Origin: Burkholderiales bacterium
GTDB taxonomy: Bacteria > Pseudomonadota > Gammaproteobacteria > Burkholderiales > Burkholderiaceae_C
Length of the DNA: 64,000 bases
Direction of reading: 5' to 3'
NCBI GenBank assembly: GCA_016219375.1
Contig: JACRNC010000008.1
Location: forward strand, 1 to 64,000
A program made the position numbers and the translations under genes. Shown here in pieces: positions 1 to 9,675 of this stretch. Below the pieces are notes generated by a model. It was given only the letters and a program-made list of their open reading frames with translations. It was not told the DNA's origin and searched no databases. Within the stretch, counting starts at the first letter, position 1, and each line of letters starts with the position of its first letter.

Positions 1-2
1 AC

Positions 3-236
3 TCCGGCCAGATGCGCGGCCAGCGCGCCATCTGGGGCGGGCGCGCCGAGGTGCGCCGCACCTTGTACATGGCCACGCTCGTCGCGGTGCGTCACTGTGC
101 GGCCTTCCGCGTCTTCTATGAACGCCTGCTGGCCAACGGCAGGCGCAAGAAGGTCGCCATGCGCAAGCTCGTCGGCGTGCTCAACGCCATCGCTAAACAT
201 CGCTCCAGGTGGATTCCGATGCTTCACGACGCTTGA
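3..236 (+). CDS. IS110-family transposase, C-terminal fragment (cut by window edge)
   Basis: The reading frame is open from the left edge to a TGA at 234-236. It encodes about 77 residues typical of the C-terminal (transposase_20/IS116-IS110-IS902) domain, beginning SGQMRGQRAIWGGRAEVR and continuing with an RRTLYMATL segment. This part follows the DEDD catalytic domain, which would lie outside the window, so intactness cannot be judged. The element's right end must fall in the few bases before the stop codon of the convergent amidase gene at 253. IS110 elements usually lack obvious terminal inverted repeats and none is visible. Family assignment rests on remembered conserved wording, so the exact IS name is not given. 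Confidence 0.8.
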   Translation, partial: SGQMRGQRAIWGGRAEVRRTLYMATLVAVRHCAAFRVFYERLLANGRRKKVAMRKLVGVLNAIAKHRSRWIPMLHDA

Positions 237-252
237 CCTTCAAGACGGTTGC

Positions 253-1122
253 TCAGCCCAGCACCCGATGCGTCAGCGCCGGTAGCTGCCGCCGCACCTG
301 GTCGATGCGCTCGCGCTTGAGTTCGGCCAGGACCACGCCCTCGCCTTCGGCCTGCTCGGCCAGCACCTCGCCCCAGGGGTCGGCGATGAGGCTGTGGCCC
401 CAGGTGCGGCGGCCGTTGTCGTGCTGGCCGCCTTGCGCGGGGGCCAGCATGTAGCACTGGTTCTCCACCGCGCGGGTGCGCAGCAGCAGGCTCCAGTGGG
501 CCTGGCCGGTGGGGTAGGTGAAGGCGGCGGGGCAGGCCAGCAGGTCGCAGGGGCCGCCGTGGTCCGGGTGGCTGAGATGGCGGTAGAGCTCGGGGAAGCG
601 CAGGTCGTAGCAGATGCTCAGGCCGATGCGCCAGGTGCCGCCTGCGCGATCCGTGGCGGTGAAGGCCGCGGGCCGGGTGCCGGCCTGCAGCGTGGCGGCC
701 TCGTCATGGCGGTGGATGCCGTCGTCGAAGCGGAAGAGGTGGATCTTGTCGTAGCGGGCGGCCACACGGCCCTGCGGATCGAAGACCAGCGTGGTGTTGG
801 TGACGCGGTCGGTGCGCGGCTGGCCATCGTCACCGATGACCCGCAGCGGCAGCGTGCCGCCGATGAGCCAGATGCCGTGCTCGGCCGCGGCGCGGGACAG
901 GGCCTGCTGGATGGGGCCGGCGGCGGGCGCACCGCCCGCATCGGGCGCGTCTTCGGCCAGGGCCAGCTTGTCGGTGTCGCGCCGGCCCATGAGGCAAAAG
1001 TACTCGGGCAGGGCGACCAGCTCGGCGCCGGCTGCGGCGGCCTGGGCGATGAGCCGCCGCGCGGCGGCCAGGTTGGCGGCGGGCTCGGGCGTGGAGACCA
1101 TCTGGAGGGCGGCGATCTTCAT
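253..1122 (-). CDS. Carbon-nitrogen hydrolase (nitrilase superfamily, Nit1/Nit2-type amidase)
   Basis: A 289-residue protein of standard length for the Nit branch of the nitrilase superfamily. The catalytic triad is visible: Glu40 in ALPEYFCLMG, Lys126 in YDKIHLFRFD and Cys171 in LSICYDLRFPELYR. The DLRFPELYR wording fits the Nit1/Nit2 group, which hydrolyses deaminated glutathione or omega-amides of 2-oxo acids in the cytoplasm (a metabolite repair role known for the family; substrate here is inferred). It lies downstream of yhdP on the same strand with a 43-bp gap, a common betaproteobacterial arrangement that suggests an operon. The C-terminus is intact although an IS110 element ends right beside its stop codon. 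Confidence 0.88.
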   Translation of the reverse strand: MKIAALQMVSTPEPAANLAAARRLIAQAAAAGAELVALPEYFCLMGRRDTDKLALAEDAPDAGGAPAAGPIQQALSRAAAEHGIWLIGGTLPLRVIGDDGQPRTDRVTNTTLVFDPQGRVAARYDKIHLFRFDDGIHRHDEAATLQAGTRPAAFTATDRAGGTWRIGLSICYDLRFPELYRHLSHPDHGGPCDLLACPAAFTYPTGQAHWSLLLRTRAVENQCYMLAPAQGGQHDNGRRTWGHSLIADPWGEVLAEQAEGEGVVLAELKRERIDQVRRQLPALTHRVLG

Positions 1123-1165
1123 GGGGCGGCCTGTGTAGGGGTGGCGGCGTGGCGGTGGTGACAGG

Positions 1166-4100
1166 CTAGCGCGGCGCGGAGGCCGCTGCGGCGGCCTGCG
1201 CGGCGGCGGTATCGCGCTCGGCCTTGCCGTCCCCGGCCTCCGCAGCCGCCGGCTGCAACTGGCCGCGGGCCACGCGCTCGACCTGCGGCTCGGCCCAGCT
1301 GCCGGTGACGCGGAACTCGCGCGTGCCGGCCTCCATCAGCGGCTTGCGCAGCAGGTACTGCGCAACGAAGGTGCCCAGGCCGATGGCCGGGTTGACCGCG
1401 GCATAGGCCAGCGACGCGGCACCGGCGTTGATCTCGGGCACCACCCAGACGTTGAGCGCCTGCGTCTCGCGGTTGAGATCGGCGCTGCCTTCCATCAGCA
1501 CCACGGCCTGCAGGCCCTTCATGCGCAGGTTGCGCGTGCGGGCCACGCCGTCGTCGAGCTTGACGTCGCCGTCGATGCGGTCGAAGGCGAAGCCCTGTTG
1601 GAACACGTCGCGGAAGTCCAGCAGCAGCCGCCGCGGCAGCGACTGCAGGCTGAGCACGCCCAGCAGCCGCGCCGCACCCGGCTCGGCCTTGAGGAACTGG
1701 CCGGATTGCAGGTCGATGCGCAGCTCGCCGTCCAGGCCCTGGGTGCCCGCGGCCAGCGGTGAGCCGGGCCAGCCGATGCGGCCGACGATGCGGCCCTTGC
1801 CGCCGCGCACGGTCTGCGGCCAGCCCAGGCGGGCCAGCAGCGCGCCGCTGTCGGCCAGATCGAGCGTGAAGTCGAGCTGGGTGTGGCGGCGCGCCGCACC
1901 TGCAGCAGCGGACCCGCCGGCCACGCCGGAGCCACCGGCCGCGCGCGCAGCAGCCGGCAGCCAGGAGCCGGTGGCCGACAGCCGGGCGTGCGGGTTGGTC
2001 AGCTCCAGCCGATTGAGCCGCCACAGGCGCGCGGCGGGCGCATCGCGCGCGGCCTCCCGCACGTTCTCGGCCTGCACCTCCAGCCGGCCGAGCCTGAGGC
2101 CGCGCCAGTCGAACTGCTCGGCCACGATGTCCAACGCCGGCACGCTGGCCGGATCGTCGGGCAGCAGGTCATCGTCGCCTGGCGCACCGCCCGCATGGAG
2201 CGAGCCGGCCTCGCCGGCGGGGATGGTCAGGCGCGACAGCCGGGCGCTGATGCGCGAGCCGTCGTCGGCTACGTCCACCGTGCCTTCGACCTGGTCGGAC
2301 GTGATCTGTGCCCGCCAGCCGGCCTCTGCGGGCGCGCGGCCCAGCAGAAGGGTGACGTCCTGCAGCGAGCGCGTGCCCAGGTCCAGCACGGGCGTGCGCA
2401 GCTCGATGCGCTCCGGCAGAAACGCCGCCAGCGAGGCCCCCAGCGGCGCGGCGCTTGCCCCGGGCCGCTGACCACCGCCGCCCTGGGCCGCGGGCGGGCG
2501 CATGCCCTGCGCGGCTGCCTGGGTGGGTGCCGCGGCAGACGCCGCAGCGGGCAAGCCGGCCGCGGATGCCGGCTGCGGCGGGGGCAGCGAAGCCGGCAGA
2601 TGCGCCGGCGGCAGCGCGGAGGCCGGGGCTGGGGGCGCGGCCGCAGGCAGGGTGCCGGACAGCGCGCCGGGCAGGGGCAGGCCTTCGCCTGCCTGGCGGC
2701 GCAAGCGCGAGTCGCCTGGCGCCGGGCCGATGAAGGCGCCGGGCGAGCCGCCCACCGAGCGGGCGACGGCCGCCACAGCAGGCGCACCACGAGCGCCGGC
2801 AGGCGCCTGCCACAGGGCGCGCCAGGCGGCGACGTCCAGCCGCGGCAGACTGGCGGCAGCCTCCACGCCGGAGGCTGGCAGCCGCGCAGGCTGCAGCAGG
2901 CCGATGGCACCGCGCACCACGCGCTGGGACGAGCCGGGCGCGCGCAGCTGGTAATGCGCCTGCAGCAGGGTGCCCAGCTCGATGCGCAGGCCGTCGCGCG
3001 CGGCCTGGGGGGCATCGCCGCTCGACGCCGCAGCGCTCGCCTGGCCTGCCAGGGGCGCGAGCTGCGCCTTCAGCGGCAGGGCCTGCTCCGGCTTCTTGCC
3101 CAGCGGGGCGGGCAGGTCGATGCCCAGGCCAACGAGGTTGCTGCTGAGCTGCCACTGGGCCTGCCCGCCGACGAAGCCCAGCTGCAGTCGCGCGCTGGTC
3201 TGGCCGCTGAGCCGGCCAGCCAGACGGGCGGCTGCTGGCGCCGCACCGGCGCTGCCGCCAGTCCCTGCGCCACCACTGCCGCCCAGGTCCACCAACGCGC
3301 GGCGCAGCCCGTCGGCGGTGAGGTCGCCCTGGGCGCTGAAGCGCAGGCTGCCGTCGACCTGGCTGCCGCCGTCGATGCGCAGCTCGCCGCCCAGCGCGCG
3401 GGCGCCGGCGCGCACCTGCACGCCGCGCTCGGTGAAGCCGATGTCGCCGCGCAGCCCGGTCAGCGCCGGCATGCCCGGCAGGATCTGCAGCTCGTTGCCG
3501 GCCAGGCGCACGCTGCCGCGCACGCTGGACTGGGCGATGTGCGCCAGCGGCAGCTTCAGCGACAGCGTCAGGTCGGCCGGGCCGCTGCCGCGCGCCTCGC
3601 CCAGCGCCTGGCCGGTCCAGTCGCCCAGCGGGGTGGTGCGCAGGTACTGCAGCAGGTCGTCCAGCGGCCCGCGCCCGCGGCCTTCGATGGCCAGCGTGCC
3701 GTGCGCCAGGTCGGCGATGCGGCCTTCCACGCCGGTCAGCTCGAAGCGGCCGGCGCCCACCGTGCCCAGCCGGGCGCGCGCGCCGCGGATGGACATGGAC
3801 TGCTGCTCGAAGACCAGCTCGCCGTGCAGGTCGGTGAACACCGGCCAGCCGAGGGCGGACACCGCGGGCGGGGCGGCGCTGTGGGTGGCCGCATGGGCGA
3901 CGCCCGCCGGATCGGCCGGAGTGCCCGAGCCCGTGGTGCCCGGCACATAGGCCAGCGTCGCGCCGCGCACCTGGCCGCGGATGAGGAACTGGCCGCCGCC
4001 ATGCGGGAAGGGCACGTCCCACAGATCGCCGTGCACGGCAAAGCGCACGTCGGCCAGCTCGCCGGCCTGCACCGCGTCGCGCACGTAGTGGCGGGCGTCG

Positions 4101-6322
4101 GCGGCCAGGGTCTGCGGCAGGTAGCGGGCCACCGCGGTGGCGCGGGCCTGGGGCAGGCGGCCGTCCAGGTCCAGGTGGCCGGGCAGCCAGGCGCCGCGGC
4201 CGTGCTGGCGCCGCGCCGGATCGCCGGTGCGCCAGGTGGCCTGCAGCTCGCCCTGCAGGTCGTCGTTGGCCAGCCGCACCTGGCGCGCGCGCAGCTCCAC
4301 CGCCGGCGGCTGGCCGGCGCGCTGCTGCACCGTCCAGCTCAGGCGGGCGGACAGCTCGCGCAGCGGGATGCGCGGCTCCTCGAACACGCCGGGGAAGGTG
4401 AGCGCGCCCTGCTGGATGGCCAGCTCGGCCTGGCCGCCCTTCTCGGTGGCCTCGAAGCGCACGCTGGCGCCTTCGACGCCAGGGCGGCCGGGGACGGGGT
4501 GGGCGGGCGCGGGGGCAGACGAAACAAGGGGTGCGGATGCCGAGGCACGGTTCGGCGTCGCCTGCGGGGACGCCCCCGGCGCGGGGGCCCCGCCCGCCGC
4601 CGCACCCCCCAGCGCGCCCCCATCCCCGCCCGGCGTCTGCCGCGCCTCGCGCGCCTGTACCGCCAGGGCGCTGACGCGGCCGCGGGCGGTGTAGCGGCGC
4701 GGCGCATCCAGCGGGCCGTCCCAGCTCAGGTCCAGGTCCTGCGCGATGCCGCGAGGCGCCAGGCTGCCCAGGTGGGCCTGCACGGCAGCCGGCAGCGGCA
4801 GGCGCTGGGCGAGCGCGGCCAGCAGGCCCAGGTCCAGCCGGTCGGCCTTGAGGCTGCCACCGCGCGCGGCGTCCCAGCGCAGCCCCGGCGCCCAGCTCGC
4901 CGCGCTGCCGGGCGCAGGCGGCTGGGCCGGCGCGCGCCAGCTCAGATCGAAGCGGCTGGCCGGCCAGATGCGAGCGGTGGGCGGCGCGGCACGCGGCGGC
5001 GCCGCCGGCATCGGCGAGGCGGCGGCCGTCGCATGAGTGACGGTAGAGGCAGCGGCCTGGGAGGCGGCCGCCGGCGCACCGGAGACACCGGCGGCACCGG
5101 GCGCGCGAGGCGCAGAGGTCGAGCTCGTGCCCGATACCGCCCCGGGGGCTGCGTCATCGAGCAGCGCGAACGTGAGCCCGCGCGCGCTCAGCCGGCCGCC
5201 GTCCTCGTCTGCCGCCAGCTCCAGCCGCCCGGCCAGGTGCGCCAGACGCAGCGGCGCCAGCGATTCGCCCAGCCGCAGGTCCACGTCGCGCAGGCCCAGG
5301 TCGGCGGCCACGCCGGCCAGCTCGCCGCGGCGCCAGCGCAGGTCGGCGGACAAGGCGCCGCGCGCGCCCCGCACTGCGCGCTCCAGCGCGGCGGGCAGCG
5401 GCAGATGGCGGCGCAGCAGGGCCACATCGGCCTGCGGCAGCGCCAGCGTGGCCTCGCCGCTCCAGGTGCGCAGGTCGCCCGCGCGGGTGCGGCCCACGCC
5501 GGCGCGCTGGCCCTGGGGGCCGGGGCGCAGCGGCGTCCACACGGCCACGCGCGGCTGGCTGAAGCGGCCGGCCAGGCTCACCGTGTCCCAGCCGGCCGGC
5601 GGCGTGGCGCGCAGGCTCATCTCATGCTCGCGGCCGATCACGCCGCCGCTGTTGCGCAGGCGGATCTCCACCGCCTGCAGCGCCAGCGGCGCCGCGCCGC
5701 GGGCCTCGTCCGTCCAGACCACGCGGCCGCCGGCCAGGGTGATGGCGCGCTGGCTGAACAGCCAGTCCAGCGCCGCCCCGGCATCGCCGCCGGCGCGCGG
5801 GCGCAGCGCCAGGCCGCCCACCCACCAGGTGCCGCTGCGGTCGCGCCGCACCTGGAGCTCGGGCGTCTGCAGGTCCAGCCGGGCCGCGGGCAGCTCCTGC
5901 CACAGCAGGGCCTGCAGCAGCGCCAGCGGCGACAGCCGGGCGTCGATACGGCCCAGCACCAGGGCCGCGCGGCCCTGCTCGTCGAGCAGCCGCACGTCGT
6001 GCAGGCTGAGCCGGGGCAGCACGCCGGAGCGCTCGGCCGACAGCCGGCCGATGCGCAGCTTCACCCCCAGCGCCCGCGTGGCATGGCGTTCGACCTCAGG
6101 CCGCCACTGGTCGATGCGGGGCACAATCGCCGCGTCCACGACCAGCCAGGTGAGGCCCAGCAGGCCCGCCAGCCCCAGCAGCAGCGCGCCCACCAGCGTC
6201 GCCGCGCGCCGCGGCCAGGCGAGTCGCTGCATCGGCCGCGGCACGGACGGCCGCGGTGCCGCGGTATCCGCGGCGCCGGCGGCGGTCGGGGGGCTTGGAG
6301 GTTCGGACGTGATCGAAGGCAT
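1166..6322 (-). CDS. yhdP: YhdP-family AsmA-like protein (putative phospholipid transport across the periplasm)
   Basis: About 1718 residues from the ATG at 6322. An upstream ATG at 6445 is open but adds only Arg-rich sequence. A short cytoplasmic stretch is followed by one transmembrane segment around residues 35-55 (LVGALLLGLAGLLGLTWLVV), then a very long periplasmic region. The C-terminal part has the AsmA-like pattern with repeated LDG/RLxGxI-type beta-strand wording, ending near PLMEAGTREFRVTGSW. E. coli YhdP is a bridge-like protein of the AsmA family implicated in moving phospholipids from inner to outer membrane; the role here is by family. Several Ala/Pro/Gly-rich linkers, for example around 2450-2720 and 4500-4650, make it longer than the E. 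coli protein. It is divergent from glnE. Confidence 0.88.
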   Translation of the reverse strand: MPSITSEPPSPPTAAGAADTAAPRPSVPRPMQRLAWPRRAATLVGALLLGLAGLLGLTWLVVDAAIVPRIDQWRPEVERHATRALGVKLRIGRLSAERSGVLPRLSLHDVRLLDEQGRAALVLGRIDARLSPLALLQALLWQELPAARLDLQTPELQVRRDRSGTWWVGGLALRPRAGGDAGAALDWLFSQRAITLAGGRVVWTDEARGAAPLALQAVEIRLRNSGGVIGREHEMSLRATPPAGWDTVSLAGRFSQPRVAVWTPLRPGPQGQRAGVGRTRAGDLRTWSGEATLALPQADVALLRRHLPLPAALERAVRGARGALSADLRWRRGELAGVAADLGLRDVDLRLGESLAPLRLAHLAGRLELAADEDGGRLSARGLTFALLDDAAPGAVSGTSSTSAPRAPGAAGVSGAPAAASQAAASTVTHATAAASPMPAAPPRAAPPTARIWPASRFDLSWRAPAQPPAPGSAASWAPGLRWDAARGGSLKADRLDLGLLAALAQRLPLPAAVQAHLGSLAPRGIAQDLDLSWDGPLDAPRRYTARGRVSALAVQAREARQTPGGDGGALGGAAAGGAPAPGASPQATPNRASASAPLVSSAPAPAHPVPGRPGVEGASVRFEATEKGGQAELAIQQGALTFPGVFEEPRIPLRELSARLSWTVQQRAGQPPAVELRARQVRLANDDLQGELQATWRTGDPARRQHGRGAWLPGHLDLDGRLPQARATAVARYLPQTLAADARHYVRDAVQAGELADVRFAVHGDLWDVPFPHGGGQFLIRGQVRGATLAYVPGTTGSGTPADPAGVAHAATHSAAPPAVSALGWPVFTDLHGELVFEQQSMSIRGARARLGTVGAGRFELTGVEGRIADLAHGTLAIEGRGRGPLDDLLQYLRTTPLGDWTGQALGEARGSGPADLTLSLKLPLAHIAQSSVRGSVRLAGNELQILPGMPALTGLRGDIGFTERGVQVRAGARALGGELRIDGGSQVDGSLRFSAQGDLTADGLRRALVDLGGSGGAGTGGSAGAAPAAARLAGRLSGQTSARLQLGFVGGQAQWQLSSNLVGLGIDLPAPLGKKPEQALPLKAQLAPLAGQASAAASSGDAPQAARDGLRIELGTLLQAHYQLRAPGSSQRVVRGAIGLLQPARLPASGVEAAASLPRLDVAAWRALWQAPAGARGAPAVAAVARSVGGSPGAFIGPAPGDSRLRRQAGEGLPLPGALSGTLPAAAPPAPASALPPAHLPASLPPPQPASAAGLPAAASAAAPTQAAAQGMRPPAAQGGGGQRPGASAAPLGASLAAFLPERIELRTPVLDLGTRSLQDVTLLLGRAPAEAGWRAQITSDQVEGTVDVADDGSRISARLSRLTIPAGEAGSLHAGGAPGDDDLLPDDPASVPALDIVAEQFDWRGLRLGRLEVQAENVREAARDAPAARLWRLNRLELTNPHARLSATGSWLPAAARAAGGSGVAGGSAAAGAARRHTQLDFTLDLADSGALLARLGWPQTVRGGKGRIVGRIGWPGSPLAAGTQGLDGELRIDLQSGQFLKAEPGAARLLGVLSLQSLPRRLLLDFRDVFQQGFAFDRIDGDVKLDDGVARTRNLRMKGLQAVVLMEGSADLNRETQALNVWVVPEINAGAASLAYAAVNPAIGLGTFVAQYLLRKPLMEAGTREFRVTGSWAEPQVERVARGQLQPAAAEAGDGKAERDTAAAQAAAAASAPR

Positions 6323-6675
6323 GCAGACAGACCGGACGGCGCGGCGCAGCGGCCGCCGGCGCGCGCCAGCAGGCAAGCGGCTGGCCGCCCCGCTCAAGCG
6401 AGCGGCCGGCCAGTGGCTGCGGACCCCGGTCGAGACACCGATCAAGACAAAGATCGAGCCCCACCCTGAGATCCCGCCGCCAGGCTGGCGACTGCCGAGC
6501 GCCGTACCGCATCACCCACAGCTGCCACGGCGGCCGCAGCGGCCGGGCCACGCCGTCCGGGCGCGAGTATGCGCGGGCCGCAGCCTGCTGCCGGCAGCCG
6601 GCCCGCTTTCCGATTGCAAAGTTTTCTTGACGCCGGCGCCGCGCACCCCGGCCGACACGCGCCAGCGCTGACACG
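6323..6675. other. Divergent intergenic region between yhdP and glnE
   Basis: These 353 bp must hold the start signals of both divergent genes. I see no confident -35/-10 pair and no strong Shine-Dalgarno before glnE. Part of it is open as a possible N-terminal extension of yhdP. The GC-rich run around 6400-6580 is otherwise unremarkable. Confidence 0.5.
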
Positions 6676-9675
6676 ATGGACGACCTGCGCCCCACCTTGG
6701 CCGACCTGCCCGGCACCGCCGCACCCGCCGATGCCGATGCCGCCCCGCCCGCACCGGCCGATCATTCGCGCTTCGTGCAGCGCATCCGCCGCCGCTATGC
6801 CGCGGAGCTGCCGCTGCTGCCGCCGGGCGAGCCGGTGCGCGCGCACATCGAGCAGCTCGTCGCCGATCTGCTGGCCGGCGGCCGCGACCTGGCCAGCGCC
6901 CTGCGCGTGACGCGCCAGCTGGTCATGGAGCGCCTGGTGGTGCTGGACGTGGAGCAGCAGGCGCCGCTGTCCACCGTGACCACCGCGATGACCGAGCTGG
7001 CCGAGGTCGCGCTGGAGCATGCCCTGGCGGCCGCACAGGCCGAGCTCGACGAGCGCTACGGCGCCCCGCTAGACGAGGCCGGCCAGCGCATCCTGCTGTG
7101 GATCGTCGGCATGGGCAAGCTCGGCGGGCGCGAGCTCAACGTCTCCTCCGACATCGACCTAGTCTATGTCTATGAGGAAGACGGCCACACCAGCGGCCCG
7201 CAGGCGGTCACCGCACACGAGTACTTCGCGCAGCTGGTGCGCCGCATCTACGCGCTGATCGGCGACACGACCGAGGACGGCTTCGTCTTCCGCGTCGACC
7301 TGGCGCTGCGGCCCAACGGCAATCCGGGGCCGCCGGTGGTCAGCCTGGCCATGCTGGAGGAGTACTTCCTGGTGCAGGGCCGCGAATGGGAGCGCTTTGC
7401 CTGGCTCAAGAGCCGCATCGTCGCCCCGCGCATCGGCGTGCCGGTGGAGCGCATGCTGCCGCTGCGCGACGTGGTGCGGCCCTTCGTCTTCCGCCGCTAC
7501 CTGGACTACGGCGTCTTCGAGGGCCTGCGCCAGCTGCACCGCAAGATCCGCGACGAGGCCAACCGCCGCGCCGCCGGCCGGCCGCAGCGGGCCAACGACG
7601 TGAAGCTCTCGCGCGGCGGCATCCGCGAGATCGAGTTCACCGTGCAGCTGCTGCAGGTGGTGCGCGGCGGCCAGTTCCCCGAGGTGCGCACCCGCTCCAC
7701 GCTGCTGGCCCTGCAGCGGCTGAGCGCGCGCGGCCTGCTGTCGAGCGAGACGGCCGACAAGCTCGCGCGGGCCTATGTCTTCTTGCGCCGGGTGGAGCAC
7801 CGCATCCAGTACCTGGACGACCAGCAGACCCATGTGCTGCCCACCGACGACGGTGATCTGCGCTGGATGGCGGCCTCGCTGGGGCTGTGTGCATCAGGCC
7901 TGTGCAGCGCATCGGACGCCGCCGCCTCCGTGCCGCAGGGCGCTGGCAACGGCTGCGGCAGCGGCAGCGAGCCGGCCTGCGCCATGCTCGATGAGCTGTG
8001 CACCCACCGCGAGTTCGTCGCCAACGAGTTCGACTCGCTGCTGCACGACGGCCGCGGCGGCGCGCCCGGCAGCGGCTGCAAGCCCTGCGGCGGCGCGCCG
8101 CTGCCGGTGGACAGCGAGGCCTTTGCCGCGCTCATGCCGCCGGTGCTGGCCGAGCGCATCCGCAGCTTTGCCGCCCAGCCGCGCGTGGCCGTGCTCAAGG
8201 ACGAGGCGCGCATCCGCCTGGCCAAGCTCATCGGCCGCGCCGCGCTGATCGCCAACGAGCCCGGCACGCTGGACGGCACGCCGCCCCCAGCCGTCCTGCC
8301 GGATGGCGGCGCCGATCCTGCCGCCGGGCCGGATGGCCGTGCCGATGGCGCCCGGGCGGACGGCGGTACAGCCGCTGCCGCCCCGCCCGCGGCCCCCGCC
8401 TGCGGCGCCCCGCTGAGCGAGGCCGCGCAGACCGCCGTGCTGCGCTTCATCGACTGGCTGGAGCCGCTGCTGCGCCGCGACAGCTACCTGGCCCTGCTGG
8501 CCGAGCGGCCCACCGTGCTCAAGCGGCTGCTGCGCCTGCTGTGGCTGGCGCGCTGGCCCATGCGCTACCTGATGCAGCACCCGGGCGTGATCGACGAGCT
8601 GGCCGACGAGCGGCTGCTGCAGGGCCGCTTCGAGCGCGAGGCCTTCCTGGCCGAGCTGGAGCAGCGCCATGACGCCTGGGACCGCTCCGGCCAGGCCGAT
8701 GAGGAATCGCTGCTCGACACCCTGCGCCGCGCCCACCATGCCGAGGTCTTCCGCACCCTGGTGCGCGACGTGGAAGGCCGCCTGACGGTGGAGCAGGTGG
8801 CCGACGACCTGTCCGCGCTGGCCGACGCCATCCTCGACTGCGCGCTGCGCTGGTGCTGGGCGCGCACCCGGCAGCGCCACCGCCCCGAGCCGCGCGTGGC
8901 CGTCATCGCCTACGGCAAGCTCGGCGGCAAGGAGCTGGGCTACGGCAGCGACCTGGACGTGGTCTTCGTCTTCGACGACGACGACGACGACGCCCAGGAG
9001 GCCTATGCCGCGCTGGCGCGCAAGCTCATCACCTGGCTGACCGTGCGCACCAGCGCCGGCGAGCTGTTCGACATCGACACCGCGCTGCGGCCCAACGGCA
9101 ACTCCGGCCTGCTGGTGACCTCGCTGGCCGCCTTCGAGCGCTACCAGACCGGCCGCGGCAGCAACACGGCCTGGACCTGGGAGCACCAGGCCATCACCCG
9201 TGCGCGCTGGTGCGCGGGCGACCCGCAGCTTGCCCCGCGCATCGAGGCCGTACGCCGCGAGGTGCTGGCCGCGCCGCGCGACGCGGCCGCACTGCGCGAG
9301 GAGGTGGTCGCCATGCGCGAGCGGCTGCGCCAGGCCCATGCCGCGCCGGCCGAGCGCTTCGACCTCAAGCACAGCCCGGGCGGCATGATCGACATCGAGT
9401 TCGCCGTGCAGTACCTGGTGCTGGCCCACAGCGGCGCGCATGCCGAGCTGCTGGACGACGTCGGCAACATCGCCCTGCTGCAGCGCGCCGAGGCCGCCGG
9501 CCTGCTGCCCACGGGCGTCGGCGTGGCCGCTGCCCAGGCCTACCGCGCCCTGCGCCGCGCCCAGCACCGCGCGCGGCTGGATGAATCCTCGACGCGGCTG
9601 CCGCTGGATGGCCTGGGCGAGCTGGCCGAGCACCGCCAGGCCGCGCTGGCGCTGTGGCAGGCGGTGTTCGGCTGA
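6676..9675 (+). CDS. glnE: Bifunctional glutamine synthetase adenylyltransferase/adenylyl-removing enzyme
   Basis: A 999-residue GlnE with both nucleotidyltransferase halves. The N-terminal adenylyl-removing domain has GMGKLGGRELNVSSDIDLVY near residue 145, and the C-terminal adenylylating domain has AYGKLGGKELGYGSDLDVVF near residue 745. Each is followed by the matching FRVDLALRPNGNPG or FDIDTALRPNGNSG motif and by helical regulatory domains. By family it adds AMP to, or removes it from, glutamine synthetase in response to PII and glutamine. It is slightly longer than usual because of two low-complexity inserts, a Ser/Ala/Gly/Cys stretch near residues 404-435 and an Ala/Gly/Pro/Asp stretch near 530-580. 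A phosphotransfer-like poly-Asp run (FVFDDDDDDAQE) follows the second motif. The next gene overlaps its end. Confidence 0.96.
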   Translation: MDDLRPTLADLPGTAAPADADAAPPAPADHSRFVQRIRRRYAAELPLLPPGEPVRAHIEQLVADLLAGGRDLASALRVTRQLVMERLVVLDVEQQAPLSTVTTAMTELAEVALEHALAAAQAELDERYGAPLDEAGQRILLWIVGMGKLGGRELNVSSDIDLVYVYEEDGHTSGPQAVTAHEYFAQLVRRIYALIGDTTEDGFVFRVDLALRPNGNPGPPVVSLAMLEEYFLVQGREWERFAWLKSRIVAPRIGVPVERMLPLRDVVRPFVFRRYLDYGVFEGLRQLHRKIRDEANRRAAGRPQRANDVKLSRGGIREIEFTVQLLQVVRGGQFPEVRTRSTLLALQRLSARGLLSSETADKLARAYVFLRRVEHRIQYLDDQQTHVLPTDDGDLRWMAASLGLCASGLCSASDAAASVPQGAGNGCGSGSEPACAMLDELCTHREFVANEFDSLLHDGRGGAPGSGCKPCGGAPLPVDSEAFAALMPPVLAERIRSFAAQPRVAVLKDEARIRLAKLIGRAALIANEPGTLDGTPPPAVLPDGGADPAAGPDGRADGARADGGTAAAAPPAAPACGAPLSEAAQTAVLRFIDWLEPLLRRDSYLALLAERPTVLKRLLRLLWLARWPMRYLMQHPGVIDELADERLLQGRFEREAFLAELEQRHDAWDRSGQADEESLLDTLRRAHHAEVFRTLVRDVEGRLTVEQVADDLSALADAILDCALRWCWARTRQRHRPEPRVAVIAYGKLGGKELGYGSDLDVVFVFDDDDDDAQEAYAALARKLITWLTVRTSAGELFDIDTALRPNGNSGLLVTSLAAFERYQTGRGSNTAWTWEHQAITRARWCAGDPQLAPRIEAVRREVLAAPRDAAALREEVVAMRERLRQAHAAPAERFDLKHSPGGMIDIEFAVQYLVLAHSGAHAELLDDVGNIALLQRAEAAGLLPTGVGVAAAQAYRALRRAQHRARLDESSTRLPLDGLGELAEHRQAALALWQAVFG

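Noticed and set aside
1883-6469. Very long plus-strand open frame (over 1500 codons) opposite yhdP
   Set aside because: It is the mirror of a GC-rich gene. It encodes Arg/Gly/Gln/Ala-rich sequence with no domain, while the minus strand encodes a recognisable YhdP.
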